Source of the DNA: Halovulum sp039190275
Lineage (GTDB): Bacteria > Pseudomonadota > Alphaproteobacteria > Rhodobacterales > Rhodobacteraceae
Reading direction: 5' to 3'
Assembly (NCBI GenBank): GCA_039190275.1
Contig: JBCCYF010000001.1
Coordinates: 73,186 to 137,185 of the forward strand
DNA: 64,000 nt
In this document: positions 27,088 through 36,550 of the stretch, piece after piece
Numbering within the stretch: the stretch's first letter is position 1
Layout: each line of letters starts with the position of its first letter
The notes under the pieces: model-generated
Database searches by the model: none
Seen by the model: the letters and a program-made list of their open reading frames with translations, nothing else
Told to the model about the DNA's origin: nothing
Made by a program: the position numbers and the translations under genes

Positions 27088-30053
27088 TCCAGCACCTGGA
27101 GCTCTGCCGGATCGCTGTCCTGCCACTCACCACGCCGCGCCAGATGATCGTAGTCGCCATCGGCATAGGCAAACTTGGGCCGCAAACGTGCAACCATCGC
27201 CGCGCCCCCCGACTGGTAGGCCGAGATCAACGCCGTCAGCGACGCCCAGTCCGTGTCCAGAGACCCGCGGTCGGCTGTAAGGTCCCGCGTGCCGCCGGTC
27301 CCGCCCAGCCCGATCAGATGCAGGGCTACAATGTCACCCACCGGCGGATCGCCAAAACCGCCGCGCAGGGCGATACCGGCCTCAAGAGGAAGCTGTTTGT
27401 GAAATTTTCGGGCTTCCGAAAGCGAGGGGAGCGTTCCCTTGTAGTCGTAGATGGCGGCTTGAGGTCCGCGCCGGTCCAGGCGGTCCGCGCGGGCGGACAG
27501 TAAGAAGGGACGTGGTGTGCCGGTCAGGGCAACCTCACCGGCAACCTCGATACCGTGGGGGTCGGCCAGGGCGCGCCGTTCAGCCTCACTGCGAATGATG
27601 AAGTCCTTCAGCGCCAGAAGACGCTGAGCCCAAAGCTGTTGCAATGCGGGCCACGGCACATCCTCGGTCAGGGTGATGCGGATCACTCGCTCCAGCACCG
27701 CCGCCGCATCGTCCGGGAGGTCGCCGGGTGTTGCCCGGATAAATCTCTCCATAACCCGGTGGGTCAGTGTCCCGCGCATCAGCGCGTCTGCTTCGGGTAT
27801 GAGCGCCTGCAAAGGGCGCAGCCGCAGGACACGTGCGGCATAAACCGCATAGGGATCGCGGATCAGCCGATCGATCTGGGTCACGGGCAGTGTTCTTGGA
27901 AACGCGTCGGGCGGAACAACAGGGGCTGGGCGTTTGGCGCGGGGCAGTGCGCTGTCCGGACGCTCCAACGTTGCGGCAAGTGCGGTCCAACCGGCCCCTG
28001 CTGCGCGCATGCGGCCGAGCGCCTTTGGTCCCTCCTCGGGCAGCCCCTCAAGCAGATTGGTCAGGCGCAACAGCCAGCGTGTGGGCACGGTTGGCGCCTC
28101 GCCCTGACGTAGGGCGCGTGAAAGGACGACCCGGGGCGCGCAAACGGCCTGCTGAAAGTCATGCGCTGAAAGCCCGATGCGCTGCTCTGGCAGGGGCAAG
28201 CCCAGCGCATCGCGCATGCCACGGCTCAGCCAGGGGTCCGGCGGCGGGAGCCTTGGCCAGATGCCTTCGTTCAAACCGGCGAGCAGCACAAGATCGGCCG
28301 TCTGAGTGCGCGCCTCAAGCGTTCCCCATATCGATATCCGAGGGTGCGCCGCGAAGGGCGCATCAGGCACATCGCGCGTGGACAGAACCGAGCGCAGCAA
28401 CAGGGGATACTCGGATCGGGGAATGTCACCGCCTGCATCCGCGTTTGCCTCCAGCTCTTCGAAGGCTTGTGCGGCGGCCTGGCCCGCTTCGGCCTGCCAC
28501 AGTGCCCCGGCACTGCCTGGAGGTGCGCCCGGCCCGGCGGCAAGGCGTTCCAGTACCCCGCGGTGGCACGCAAGCTGATCTGCCAAGGACCCGGCTTCGC
28601 GACCGGTGGCGCAGGTTCGCAGAAACGCGGACAACCAGGACGCCCACTCCGGTTCCCAGGGCGCGCTGGATTGCCGCTCGAGCCAGTGCTCCGAAACCTG
28701 GGGCGTGCTGTCCCGGCGCAGACAGGCCTCAAGGGCGGCGGTCTGTCCAAGATGCGTGCCGCGCCCTTGCCCGGATGTGCTTGCGGTGAGCGGGTGTTTG
28801 AGCACAGCGAGGAGACGCGTTGGATCCACATCATTGCAAAGCGCCTCGGCTGTCAGGCGCAAAAGGGCCCCCGGCGGTGTCAGATCCAACGGCCGTCCCG
28901 CGCTGTCATCCGGTGCCAGACCCCAGCGATGCAGCGCGTTCGTCACGCGCCGCGCCAATTGCCGATCTGGAGTGATCAGCGCGGCAGTCTGGCCGGTTTC
29001 AACCGTGTGCCGCAAGATCAACGCCAGCGTTTGGGCCTCGCGCACGGGGTCTTTGGCCTCAATCAAAGCTAAGTTCTGTGTCGCGCTGGCCAGCTCCGAC
29101 GCCAGCGCTGGCCCATCGGTGCGCCATTGGTCGGTAACCGGCGCGGGGCGCAACGCCAGCGAAACCAGCCGATTGCGGGATGGGTGGGGCGTTTGATCAG
29201 GTGCCCAAGCCGGTACTTCGGACGGTGTCACGCCCAGGGTTCGGCAGATCCGAGCCAGCCCCCATTGCGGATGGTCGACCGGGGCATCCAGCCCGGTTTC
29301 TGCCAGCGCGCCCCAAACCGAAGCCGGTAGATCACCGTCCAGTCCCGGCAAGATGACGGCGCCCTGCGGCAGCCTTGCGACAGCGGCCATCAATAGTGCG
29401 GTCGCACCCCGTGATCCAGTAGAACCGGCGACAATAACCGGATGCGCCGGCGGGTGCTCGGCCCAAGTGCGGATCAGCGTTTCAACTGCATGGCGCAGAC
29501 GGGACTCGGCGTCGGTGGCGGGTTCCTTTGGGTCGTCCATCACCTCGCCAATAAGCGACAGAAATTCAAGGCTTCGTGTCCAGTGCCCGGCGGCGTTCTC
29601 GGGATCGAGTGTCCGGAACCGCTGTGGGCTAACCGCCTCGATCTGCATCTCTCCACTGAGGGCGGCAAGGCTTTCGGCCAGCGGATAGGGGGCACTGTCG
29701 GCGGCGATACTCGGGTCGGCCCGTAAAGCTTGTCGAACCAGTTGTGAAAGTCTTAGGGTGCGTCGGACCGGCGGATCTGCCGGGGGGAGGTCGGGCACCA
29801 GCTCCGTCACTGCCTGCAAGGGCCTGATCGTTGGTTGGAGTGCGATCGCCCCGTCTTCGAGCAAATCGGTCAGACGGCGGCGGGCACGCTCGGTGTTCAC
29901 GAAAATCCGGGTGCGCGCCAGCAGTGTCGGGGCACGGCCCACCGCCCGTTGCCGAAGGCCCAAGATCAGACCTGCGGCGAAGTCTGCACCCGGTGGTAGC
30001 GCGAAGACCCGGGCGGTCCCATCGGCAAGAGGTGGAAACAGCAGTTCAGACAT
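27084..30053 (-). CDS. addB: double-strand break repair protein AddB
   Basis: Partner of AddA. The 989-residue protein has the general inactivated-helicase layout, and its N-terminal segment VFALPPGADFAAGL lacks a proper Walker A, as in other alphaproteobacterial AddB proteins. A C-terminal nuclease core is visible (AAIYDYKGTLPS). It overlaps the upstream nucleotidyltransferase gene by eight bases and addA by four, so the chain from tsaE to addA is probably one transcript. Confidence 0.93.
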   Translation of the reverse strand: MSELLFPPLADGTARVFALPPGADFAAGLILGLRQRAVGRAPTLLARTRIFVNTERARRRLTDLLEDGAIALQPTIRPLQAVTELVPDLPPADPPVRRTLRLSQLVRQALRADPSIAADSAPYPLAESLAALSGEMQIEAVSPQRFRTLDPENAAGHWTRSLEFLSLIGEVMDDPKEPATDAESRLRHAVETLIRTWAEHPPAHPVIVAGSTGSRGATALLMAAVARLPQGAVILPGLDGDLPASVWGALAETGLDAPVDHPQWGLARICRTLGVTPSEVPAWAPDQTPHPSRNRLVSLALRPAPVTDQWRTDGPALASELASATQNLALIEAKDPVREAQTLALILRHTVETGQTAALITPDRQLARRVTNALHRWGLAPDDSAGRPLDLTPPGALLRLTAEALCNDVDPTRLLAVLKHPLTASTSGQGRGTHLGQTAALEACLRRDSTPQVSEHWLERQSSAPWEPEWASWLSAFLRTCATGREAGSLADQLACHRGVLERLAAGPGAPPGSAGALWQAEAGQAAAQAFEELEANADAGGDIPRSEYPLLLRSVLSTRDVPDAPFAAHPRISIWGTLEARTQTADLVLLAGLNEGIWPRLPPPDPWLSRGMRDALGLPLPEQRIGLSAHDFQQAVCAPRVVLSRALRQGEAPTVPTRWLLRLTNLLEGLPEEGPKALGRMRAAGAGWTALAATLERPDSALPRAKRPAPVVPPDAFPRTLPVTQIDRLIRDPYAVYAARVLRLRPLQALIPEADALMRGTLTHRVMERFIRATPGDLPDDAAAVLERVIRITLTEDVPWPALQQLWAQRLLALKDFIIRSEAERRALADPHGIEVAGEVALTGTPRPFLLSARADRLDRRGPQAAIYDYKGTLPSLSEARKFHKQLPLEAGIALRGGFGDPPVGDIVALHLIGLGGTGGTRDLTADRGSLDTDWASLTALISAYQSGGAAMVARLRPKFAYADGDYDHLARRGEWQDSDPAELQVLE

Positions 30054-30744
30054 TACCGACCATCGCGTCGGCCAGCGGCAGGCTTTGAGGTTGCCCGACA
30101 TTGCACCACTGTCCCGGATATACCTTTCCCCGCAACACACCTTGCGACAACATCAGATCCCACACCGCATTCAGCGAAAAGACCGTCTGAGAAAAATGCA
30201 CGAGTGGTGCGGTATCGATAAGCTGCAGACCGGTGTACACGAATGGTGCCTCGGCGGCGTCGCCGCGCCGTTTCAGATGGCCATCCTTGCCGCGAAAGAA
30301 GTCGCCCGGGCCCGGGTCACCGATTGCCCGATCCTTTGCCACCAGCAGGAGTTCGGCACCGCCCTGCGGGGGCGGCGTATCCAGGATCTGCAGCGGGTTG
30401 GGGCCAGCCCAGGCGATATCCGAATTGATCGTCCAGACCGGCGAATGTCCCAGCAAGGGCAATGCGTGCCGAAGTCCACCGCCGGTGTCCAGAAGTTCAG
30501 TCTCGCGCGATAATGTTATCTGAACACGTCTCTCCTGCGCTAGATGAGCCTCAAGCGGATCAGGAAGATAATGCGTGTTCACGACAATCCTGCGCACCCC
30601 GGCTTCAATCAGAGGGGTGAGTGCATGGTCGATCAGCGGGCGCCCGGCGACGCGGATCATCGGCTTGGGCAGATCTTGGGTTAATGTGCCCATCCGGGTG
30701 CCGCGCCCGGCGGCGAATACCATGGCCGGGTAGGCGGTGATCAT
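30046..30744 (-). CDS. murU: sugar-1-phosphate nucleotidyltransferase, MurU-like
   Basis: 232-residue nucleotidyltransferase starting MITAYPAMVFAAGRGTRMGT, followed by the Lys motif QDLPKPMIRVAGRPLIDHAL. Next to an AmgK-like kinase this fits MurU, which makes UDP-MurNAc from MurNAc-1-phosphate in peptidoglycan recycling, by-passing de novo synthesis. That function is inferred from the pairing; a GlcNAc-1-P or other sugar specificity is possible. The start at 30744 overlaps the kinase stop by four bases. Confidence 0.82.
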   Translation of the reverse strand: MITAYPAMVFAAGRGTRMGTLTQDLPKPMIRVAGRPLIDHALTPLIEAGVRRIVVNTHYLPDPLEAHLAQERRVQITLSRETELLDTGGGLRHALPLLGHSPVWTINSDIAWAGPNPLQILDTPPPQGGAELLLVAKDRAIGDPGPGDFFRGKDGHLKRRGDAAEAPFVYTGLQLIDTAPLVHFSQTVFSLNAVWDLMLSQGVLRGKVYPGQWCNVGQPQSLPLADAMVGNV

Positions 30745-31736
30745 GTCATCGCCCCCGGTAGCGGACCGGGCGCTTCGAGATGATGCGTCACCCACTCCCT
30801 AAGGGTGGCGAGTTCTGGATGCGCAAGGTCCTGGAGCAGATTGTTCCAGACGCGCGGCATCAGGTCGACATATCGGGTGTTGCCCCGCTGAACCCAGAGT
30901 CGTGCAAAGATCCCAAGGATCTTGAGGTTCCGCTGCGCGCCCAGTGTTGCGTATGCGCGCTCAAACGCGGGCCCGCCGTGGCCGGTGGCGGCCGAAAACC
31001 GGGCCAGCATACCTGCGCGCAGGTTCATTGAGTTGTCGCGCCGCGCGTCCCCAAGTAGCGAGACAAGATCATAGGCCGGGTGTCCGAAACGTGCATCCTG
31101 ATAGTCCAGCAGGCCGCACCTCGCGGCACCGTTGCGTTCGGGAAGCCAGATCAGATTCTCTGCATGGTAATCAAGCAGGACAATGACACTGGGCGGTTCA
31201 AGCGCGCCGCAAAGCTCTGCGATCAATGCAAGAAATTCGGCCCGCGCCGCTTCGGACGGAGCGCGGCGGGTGGCAGGAGCGTACCAGTCGAGGACCTGCA
31301 ACGCCTCGCGCTGGAAGATGGCCAAGTCATACTCAATCAGACCCTGCGCCCCTGCCGAGCGGGCCTGAAGTTCAGCCAGCAGATCTATCGCCTGTCCGTA
31401 CAACAACTCTTCGTCTGCTGGTGCATGTTCCAAATGGCGCGCAAACAGATCATCGCCGAAGTCCTCCATCAGGATCAGGCCCAGTCTGCTGTCCTGAGCG
31501 TGGATCTCGGGCGCCGAGAGGTGTTGTGACCGCAGTCGCTGTGTCATCGTCAGGAAAGGCGCAACGCTGTGACCGGTCGAAGGATCCGCATCCATCAGGA
31601 CGGCAGGACCCATTGTGGGATGGCTGAGGCGCAGATAGCGGCGGGTTGAGGCGTCGGGGGCCATTGGAACAACCGTGGCCCCGGACCATGCTGTCCCGGC
31701 AATGAACCTGCGGCAAAGCGCCATCCGATCGGTCAT
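30741..31736 (-). CDS. amgK: aminoglycoside-phosphotransferase fold sugar kinase, AmgK-like
   Basis: 331-residue kinase of the APH/choline-kinase fold. The catalytic loop reads VIVLLDYHAENLIWL and the metal site GLLDYQDARFGHPAYDLVSL, both as in AmgK, the anomeric MurNAc/GlcNAc kinase of peptidoglycan recycling. In AmgK the loop begins HRDYH; here the His-Arg pair is Leu-Leu, while the catalytic Asp and Asn remain. Start at 31736 overlaps the tsaE stop (ATGA). Function is inferred from family and from the adjacent MurU-like gene. Confidence 0.82.
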   Translation of the reverse strand: MTDRMALCRRFIAGTAWSGATVVPMAPDASTRRYLRLSHPTMGPAVLMDADPSTGHSVAPFLTMTQRLRSQHLSAPEIHAQDSRLGLILMEDFGDDLFARHLEHAPADEELLYGQAIDLLAELQARSAGAQGLIEYDLAIFQREALQVLDWYAPATRRAPSEAARAEFLALIAELCGALEPPSVIVLLDYHAENLIWLPERNGAARCGLLDYQDARFGHPAYDLVSLLGDARRDNSMNLRAGMLARFSAATGHGGPAFERAYATLGAQRNLKILGIFARLWVQRGNTRYVDLMPRVWNNLLQDLAHPELATLREWVTHHLEAPGPLPGAMT

Positions 31737-32212
31737 GCGACCGCTGCCTTGATCACCCCGGTCCATCCGGCACCTTTTGGCGAGAGCGTGATACGGCGTC
31801 CCTGGTCAAAATCAGGGTCCGGCTGCAGATCCAAGGTCAGGCTGCGCTGCGGTGTCATCTCGCCAAGGCGGTCGGGCCACTCGATCAGGGCAAGCACGGA
31901 GGCGAAGGCCTCGTCAAGGCCGAGTTCCACCAGTTCCGAGGCGTCGCCAAGGCGGTAAAGGTCCGCATGCCAGATCTCCAGCGGACCCGCACGGTAGGTC
32001 TGGATCAGAGTGTAGCTGGGTGACGGGATGTCCTCCGGTGGCTCGTCGGCTTGGCGCTGCAGCGTTTCGATGAGAGCCCGGCAGAACAGGGACTTTCCGG
32101 CACCGACCGGTCCGGACATCAGTAATGTGTCGCCCGTGCCAAGTGTCGCGGCGATACGCTGCGCCACGGCGGCTGTCTGTTCTGGGCTTCTTGTCGTTGT
32201 CGTCTTCAGCAC
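31733..32212 (-). CDS. tsaE: tRNA threonylcarbamoyladenosine biosynthesis protein TsaE
   Basis: Small ATPase needed with TsaB, TsaC and TsaD to make t6A at position 37 of ANN-decoding tRNAs. P-loop MSGPVGAGKSLFCRALI, then SPSYTLIQTY and LEIWHADLYRL, are typical, as is VLALIEWPDRL. No ATG exists at the N-terminus; I chose the GTG at 32212 (VLKTTTTRSPEQ), which has GGGGCAGG upstream and gives 159 residues. An in-frame TTG at 32275 is the alternative. Head of the minus-strand chain to addA. Confidence 0.88.
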   Translation of the reverse strand: MLKTTTTRSPEQTAAVAQRIAATLGTGDTLLMSGPVGAGKSLFCRALIETLQRQADEPPEDIPSPSYTLIQTYRAGPLEIWHADLYRLGDASELVELGLDEAFASVLALIEWPDRLGEMTPQRSLTLDLQPDPDFDQGRRITLSPKGAGWTGVIKAAVA

Positions 32213-32702
32213 GCCTGCCCCGACCGGTGTTGCACTGCATTGTCGATTTGTGGCGGGCCCCGGAGCAGGACGCAAGAGGAACGCTGTCTCACAGTCCCAA
32301 CGGGATCAGTCCCGTCGCCGTTGGGGTAAGCCATCTAGCCGGTTCCCACTACGATGTATGGACTGACATGTCTGTCGGAGACTCTGTCAGTGTGCCTTAC
32401 TGTCAACCGTCAATTACTCTCTCAACGGCGCCGGACGTCACAGGTTTCAACATGCGAGGTGCCCCCTGATGTGTCACCGGCTGAAGGCGACAATCGAGAT
32501 CCTGGGGTCAGGACAAAACCGGAGCACATGCGGAAGCCTAGACTGTCCTGTGAACTCACGCTGAAGCGCCGCTATATCTTTGGATCGCGCGGGGCCGCGC
32601 AATCTGGTTGGATACTCTTCATACCAGAACAGTTTTTTCCGAACCTCCGCCGCACTTTTGGGGTTGGAACTTGCCTCGTCCTTTCCTGCCGCAGGGTTAG
32701 GT
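32213..32702. other. 490-bp gap between the PAS protein and tsaE
   Basis: No convincing gene is seen; the plus-strand open frame from 32354 has no recognisable motif and runs antisense into the PAS gene. Near 32296-32326 two mutually exclusive hairpins are possible (CCCAACGG with CCGTTGGG, or ACGGGA with TCCCGT), upstream of tsaE in its direction. The gap is long for this gene-dense stretch and could hold the tsaE promoter, or the remains of a lost 3' end of the PAS gene. Confidence 0.4.
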
Positions 32703-34268
32703 CTATGACGTCACGCTACGGGCGGATTGAACGGAATGTGCAATTGCCGGAAGGACATCCGTTGGAGGTGTCAGATGCAGCGGGATTTGTTCGGGCTCGT
32801 GCGACTCGGCCAGCGATGCGGATATCACCAACATGGTTGACCCGTCCGGCAACGCGCTGGCCCGCAGCAGCCACCTGCCGCCGGACACCGGCTCAACCAG
32901 GGCGTTCCAGCGGTCCTGTCTGTCGGTTTTGAGGACATAGTCGATCAACCCCTGCCAGCCCTCCCCGGGATTGCACTTTTGATCCGCCGCGCGCACAAGG
33001 TCCTCGATCCCGGCCGACATCAGGCTGTCAAACGCGTTGAACCCCAGCGCACGCTCAAGCGCGCTGTTGGTAAACAGGATCTGACCTGAGCTGCCAAAGA
33101 CGGCGACTGCCTCGTGAAGCCTGTCAAGCGTTGCCTGCCCAAGCTCTATTTCGGCTCGGTAGCGCCGCTCCAACATTACATGACCGGAGATGTCTTTGAA
33201 AACAAACGCCAGCGCCCCGCGCGGATGCGGGCGGACTGTGACCCTCAGGATCTGGCCCGAGGGCAATGTCCAGTCGTCCTGATAGGGCGTGTCCCCCGTG
33301 CGCTCGACAGCCTCCGTCAGGCTGCGCCGCCATGCCGTGAAGTCGGATTGTTCCGGCAGCATGCGGCGGCTGCGCAGCGCTTCGAGGAACTCGCGGAAAC
33401 TGGGGCGCGCGGCAAGATTGGCCGGGTTGAGATCAAACAGGGAGGTAAGGGCGGGATTGAACAGCGTCAGCTGGCGGTTTCGGTCAAAAATGGCCAGCGC
33501 GCTGTCGAGATGGGCAAAAGTTTCGGTCAGGGTCGACATGAAACTCTCAAGGGCCCGCTCGACCCGAATCTGTTGGTCGATGTCCTCGATATGGACAAAC
33601 TTTCGGTTGTCCGGCGTGCTGGACTGCGTCAGCCGGACCCAGCCCAAGGCAGTTCCATCGGCACTGCGCAACTGCTGCGGCCCGTCCGTCGCGGATGGAA
33701 ACAACCAGGACACCGCGTTACTTGCTGCCGTCGTCGACACCATGCTGCGTGCGGCCGGGTTCATCGGGCTGAGGGAACCGGTGGCATCCATCTCGAACAC
33801 CGCGACAGGAGACGTGTCCCGTTGCGCGGTCAGCAGGTCGCGTTCCGCCTCCAGATCCGCGATACGATCAAGCTCCGCGTTCAGGCTTTCCTCACCCGCC
33901 GAGGCTATGCTGATCTTAAGCTGTGTGTTCAGCCCAGACACCGAGCCGTTAAAGCGCAGCAATTGCCCGGCTGCTGACCTGGCGTACGTCTGAAAGGCCC
34001 TACCATCCCGCAGTAGCCGCGAGAGTTTTGGCTCAAGCCGTTCCTCAACGTCGCCGAGCAGACCAGGCACTTCGGTCCAGGGCTGGCCCGCAAGGGTCAG
34101 GATCACGCCCGGCGGTAGGTCAAGCGCAGTCGGATCCCCATAGGCGGTGGAAACGGTATCAAGATCGAAGGCAATGGTGAAACTGGCTGCAGATCCGAGG
34201 GTGTCATGTGGCGCAACTTCCTCCGACAGACCAACTGCACGCCGAAAAAGCCGAACTAGAAACGACAC
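32703..34268 (-). CDS. PAS domain protein without kinase module
   Basis: 521-residue protein with at least two PAS domains (residues 150-200 and 245-360, plus a third candidate near 385-490, VFGSSGQILFTNSALERALG). It has no transmembrane segment, no phospho-acceptor His motif, no ATPase domain and no output domain. The C-terminus ends abruptly after MLVISASLAESHEPEQ, the point where PAS-containing sensor kinases usually run into the HisKA domain. I infer it is either a stand-alone PAS sensor or a kinase that lost its 3' part. It follows regB on the same strand with 90 bp between. Confidence 0.7.
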   Translation of the reverse strand: MSFLVRLFRRAVGLSEEVAPHDTLGSAASFTIAFDLDTVSTAYGDPTALDLPPGVILTLAGQPWTEVPGLLGDVEERLEPKLSRLLRDGRAFQTYARSAAGQLLRFNGSVSGLNTQLKISIASAGEESLNAELDRIADLEAERDLLTAQRDTSPVAVFEMDATGSLSPMNPAARSMVSTTAASNAVSWLFPSATDGPQQLRSADGTALGWVRLTQSSTPDNRKFVHIEDIDQQIRVERALESFMSTLTETFAHLDSALAIFDRNRQLTLFNPALTSLFDLNPANLAARPSFREFLEALRSRRMLPEQSDFTAWRRSLTEAVERTGDTPYQDDWTLPSGQILRVTVRPHPRGALAFVFKDISGHVMLERRYRAEIELGQATLDRLHEAVAVFGSSGQILFTNSALERALGFNAFDSLMSAGIEDLVRAADQKCNPGEGWQGLIDYVLKTDRQDRWNALVEPVSGGRWLLRASALPDGSTMLVISASLAESHEPEQIPLHLTPPTDVLPAIAHSVQSARSVTS

Positions 34269-34358
34269 GAGTCACCTTTCTGCGCTGGGTTCGGCTGGGA
34301 AGGTGGCGAATTATGTTTAACAATCGGTTAAGCCTGAGCGCGCTGGTGCGGCCGGTTG

Positions 34359-35771
34359 CTATGGGAGCTGGAGGACATTTTCACCCAAAGCACCGCGCGT
34401 TACTGTCGGGGGCACTTCAATATCGCTGCGGGCCCAGACAACTTCCACTATTGCGCCGCTGGGCGCAGCCGCAGCGCGCACGCCGCGTCCGCGCAGCCCA
34501 TTGGCAAAGGTCAGTCGCGCACCTGTCCGTTCAAGAAGCGTTTTTGAGATAAAAAGTCCCAATCCCATTCCGACATAGTTTGGACGATCACTGTCAAATC
34601 CCATCGCGGCAGCGCGCCTGCGCAGGAACGGATCCCCGATACGACCCAACAGTTCGGACGGATATCCCCTGCCGTCATCGCCGACCCTGAGCTGTAGTCG
34701 TTCATCCGTCCAGTCAAGGTCGACCCAAACCGTGCTCACGGCAAAATCGACGGCATTCTGGATCAGATTGCGAACACCGTGGATCACCTCGGACCGGCGC
34801 GAGATCAAGGGTTGATCCGGTGGGCCGATCTTGGTCTCCACCCCGCGCACCCTTAGAATGACGGTTTTCCCACGATCACGGTGGGGTTGGGCGGCTTCGG
34901 TGATCACAGTCGAGAAGGGCGCATATCGCATGTGGACATCATCTTTACCGCTGCGTCCCATCTGCGCGAGAATGTCCCGGCACCGGGCGGTCTGTTCGCG
35001 GATGAGGGTAAGATCGTCGCGAAGTTCCGGGCGATCCTCAAGCTCATCGGCCAGTTCGGTCGAGGCCAGCATGATGGTGGCTAGGGGTGTGCCCAGCTCA
35101 TGTGCTGCAGCTGCGACAACGCCGCCAAGCGCGGTTAGTTTCTGCTCCCGCTCAAGTGCCAGCTGCGTGGCTGTAAGGGCTTCTGACATAAGAAAGGTCT
35201 CGGTTGAGACCCGGCGGGCATAAACCCCTAGAAAAATAATGGAAATCGACAGTGCCGCCCAGGACCCCGTGATCAGGATCTGTGGCATCTCAAGCATCGT
35301 ACCGGCATTGGTACGCAATGGAATATAATAGATGCTCAAGGTGCCGATCAAAATCAGGCTTACGGAACCCAGAAGGATGGTCGCGCCGGCGGTCAAGACG
35401 GTCGCGGCGATAATCGTTTGCGCCAGAATCAGCGCGGCGAACGGATTGGTCAGCCCCCCGGTCAGATACAGCAGTGCCGACAGCTGCGTGATGTCAAACA
35501 ACAGGGTAAGCGTCGCGTCGCGCTGTGTAAGTCGCTTGTTTTCCGGATGGATCAGAGTCGCGGCCACATTGAACGAGGCCGAAAGGCCGATCAGCAATAT
35601 GCACAAGTCTAATCTGAGCTGAATATCCAGGTATTGAGTCGCCAAAATAATGGCTGTCGTCTGCCCTAAAACCGCCAACCATCGCAGATATATCAGGGTT
35701 CTAAGGCGAACCCAATTTGTGCGCAGGTGTTGATCTTGAAAGATCTGGTCAAACAGGCCCATACACATCAC
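34359..35771 (-). CDS. regB: redox sensor histidine kinase RegB/PrrB
   Basis: Membrane kinase that senses quinone redox state and controls photosynthesis, respiration and fixation genes through RegA. Six hydrophobic segments span residues 25-185. The quinone-binding motif GGLTNPF lies at 105-111, the phospho-acceptor is His224 (AAAHELGTPLATI), and Cys264 (EQTARCRDIL) matches the redox-active Cys of R. capsulatus RegB in position and spacing from the His. The C-terminal ATPase domain (NLIQNAVDFA, GDDGRGYPSE, MGLGLFISK) is complete. Start among 35771, 35768 or 35762 is uncertain. Divergent from senC. Confidence 0.95.
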   Translation of the reverse strand: MMCMGLFDQIFQDQHLRTNWVRLRTLIYLRWLAVLGQTTAIILATQYLDIQLRLDLCILLIGLSASFNVAATLIHPENKRLTQRDATLTLLFDITQLSALLYLTGGLTNPFAALILAQTIIAATVLTAGATILLGSVSLILIGTLSIYYIPLRTNAGTMLEMPQILITGSWAALSISIIFLGVYARRVSTETFLMSEALTATQLALEREQKLTALGGVVAAAAHELGTPLATIMLASTELADELEDRPELRDDLTLIREQTARCRDILAQMGRSGKDDVHMRYAPFSTVITEAAQPHRDRGKTVILRVRGVETKIGPPDQPLISRRSEVIHGVRNLIQNAVDFAVSTVWVDLDWTDERLQLRVGDDGRGYPSELLGRIGDPFLRRRAAAMGFDSDRPNYVGMGLGLFISKTLLERTGARLTFANGLRGRGVRAAAAPSGAIVEVVWARSDIEVPPTVTRGALGENVLQLP

Positions 35772-35879
35772 ATAGCGGCCAGGCAGAGGATCGGCAAATC
35801 CTCGCTCAGGGTGACAAAAAGGTTAATTGCCCCGGGGAGCTTTGCTATCCATAACTGAAGCCAGAAATCGGAGGACATT

Positions 35880-36509
35880 ATGAACCGCATAACATTGCTG
35901 GCCGCGACGGCTACTGTTTCGGCAGTCCTGCTGGGTGGGGCAGCCTACTTCGTGCTGGGAGGTGGAGGCGATAATCGTTTCGCCCAGTGTGATGGCGGCC
36001 AGGTGGCTGGCGGCGAAGACCTCATTGGTGGGCCGTTTGAGCTGGTTGATGCACGGTTAGACCAGGCTGTGACTGAAACCGACGTGATTGACGGGATGAC
36101 GTTGATCTACTTCGGTTACACTTTCTGTCCGGATATCTGCCCCTTCGATGTCTCGCGTAATGCCGAGGCGACCGAAATACTTGAAGAGGGTGGGATCAAC
36201 CTCACACCCGTCATGATCACGGTCGACCCGCAGCGGGATACGGTGGACGTGATGGCCAACTACGCCGATGCAATGCACCCGCGTATGGTGGGCCTTACCG
36301 GATCAGACGAACAGGTCGAGGTCGCTAAGAAAGCCTATCGTGCCTATGGCGCGCGGGCCAGCGGTGGCAGCGGGGAAGACTATCTTGTCGACCATTCAAC
36401 GCTCAGCTACCTGATGCATTCCGAAGAAGGGTTCTTGGGCTTTTTCCGGCGCGATATAGGATCCCAGGAACTGGCTGACCGGATCGCCTGTTTCGCCGAG
36501 GCTATCTAA
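35880..36509 (+). CDS. senC: SCO1/SenC family protein (PrrC)
   Basis: Periplasmic, membrane-anchored copper chaperone for cytochrome c oxidase assembly; in Rhodobacter it also affects the RegB/RegA pathway. An N-terminal anchor (residues 5-27) precedes a thioredoxin fold with the copper site CPDIC (C83, C87) and His172 (VDHST). The start has CGGAGG six bases upstream. It is divergent from regB. In Rhodobacter relatives regA follows senC; here a convergent SDR gene does. Confidence 0.95.
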   Translation: MNRITLLAATATVSAVLLGGAAYFVLGGGGDNRFAQCDGGQVAGGEDLIGGPFELVDARLDQAVTETDVIDGMTLIYFGYTFCPDICPFDVSRNAEATEILEEGGINLTPVMITVDPQRDTVDVMANYADAMHPRMVGLTGSDEQVEVAKKAYRAYGARASGGSGEDYLVDHSTLSYLMHSEEGFLGFFRRDIGSQELADRIACFAEAI

Positions 36510-36550
36510 GGAAGATACGTCAAGCCTGGGGCCTTTGTACCCCCACGCCG

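Noticed and set aside
32354..32932. 192-residue plus-strand open frame after tsaE
   Set aside because: No ribosome-binding site or known domain; its second half is antisense to the PAS gene.
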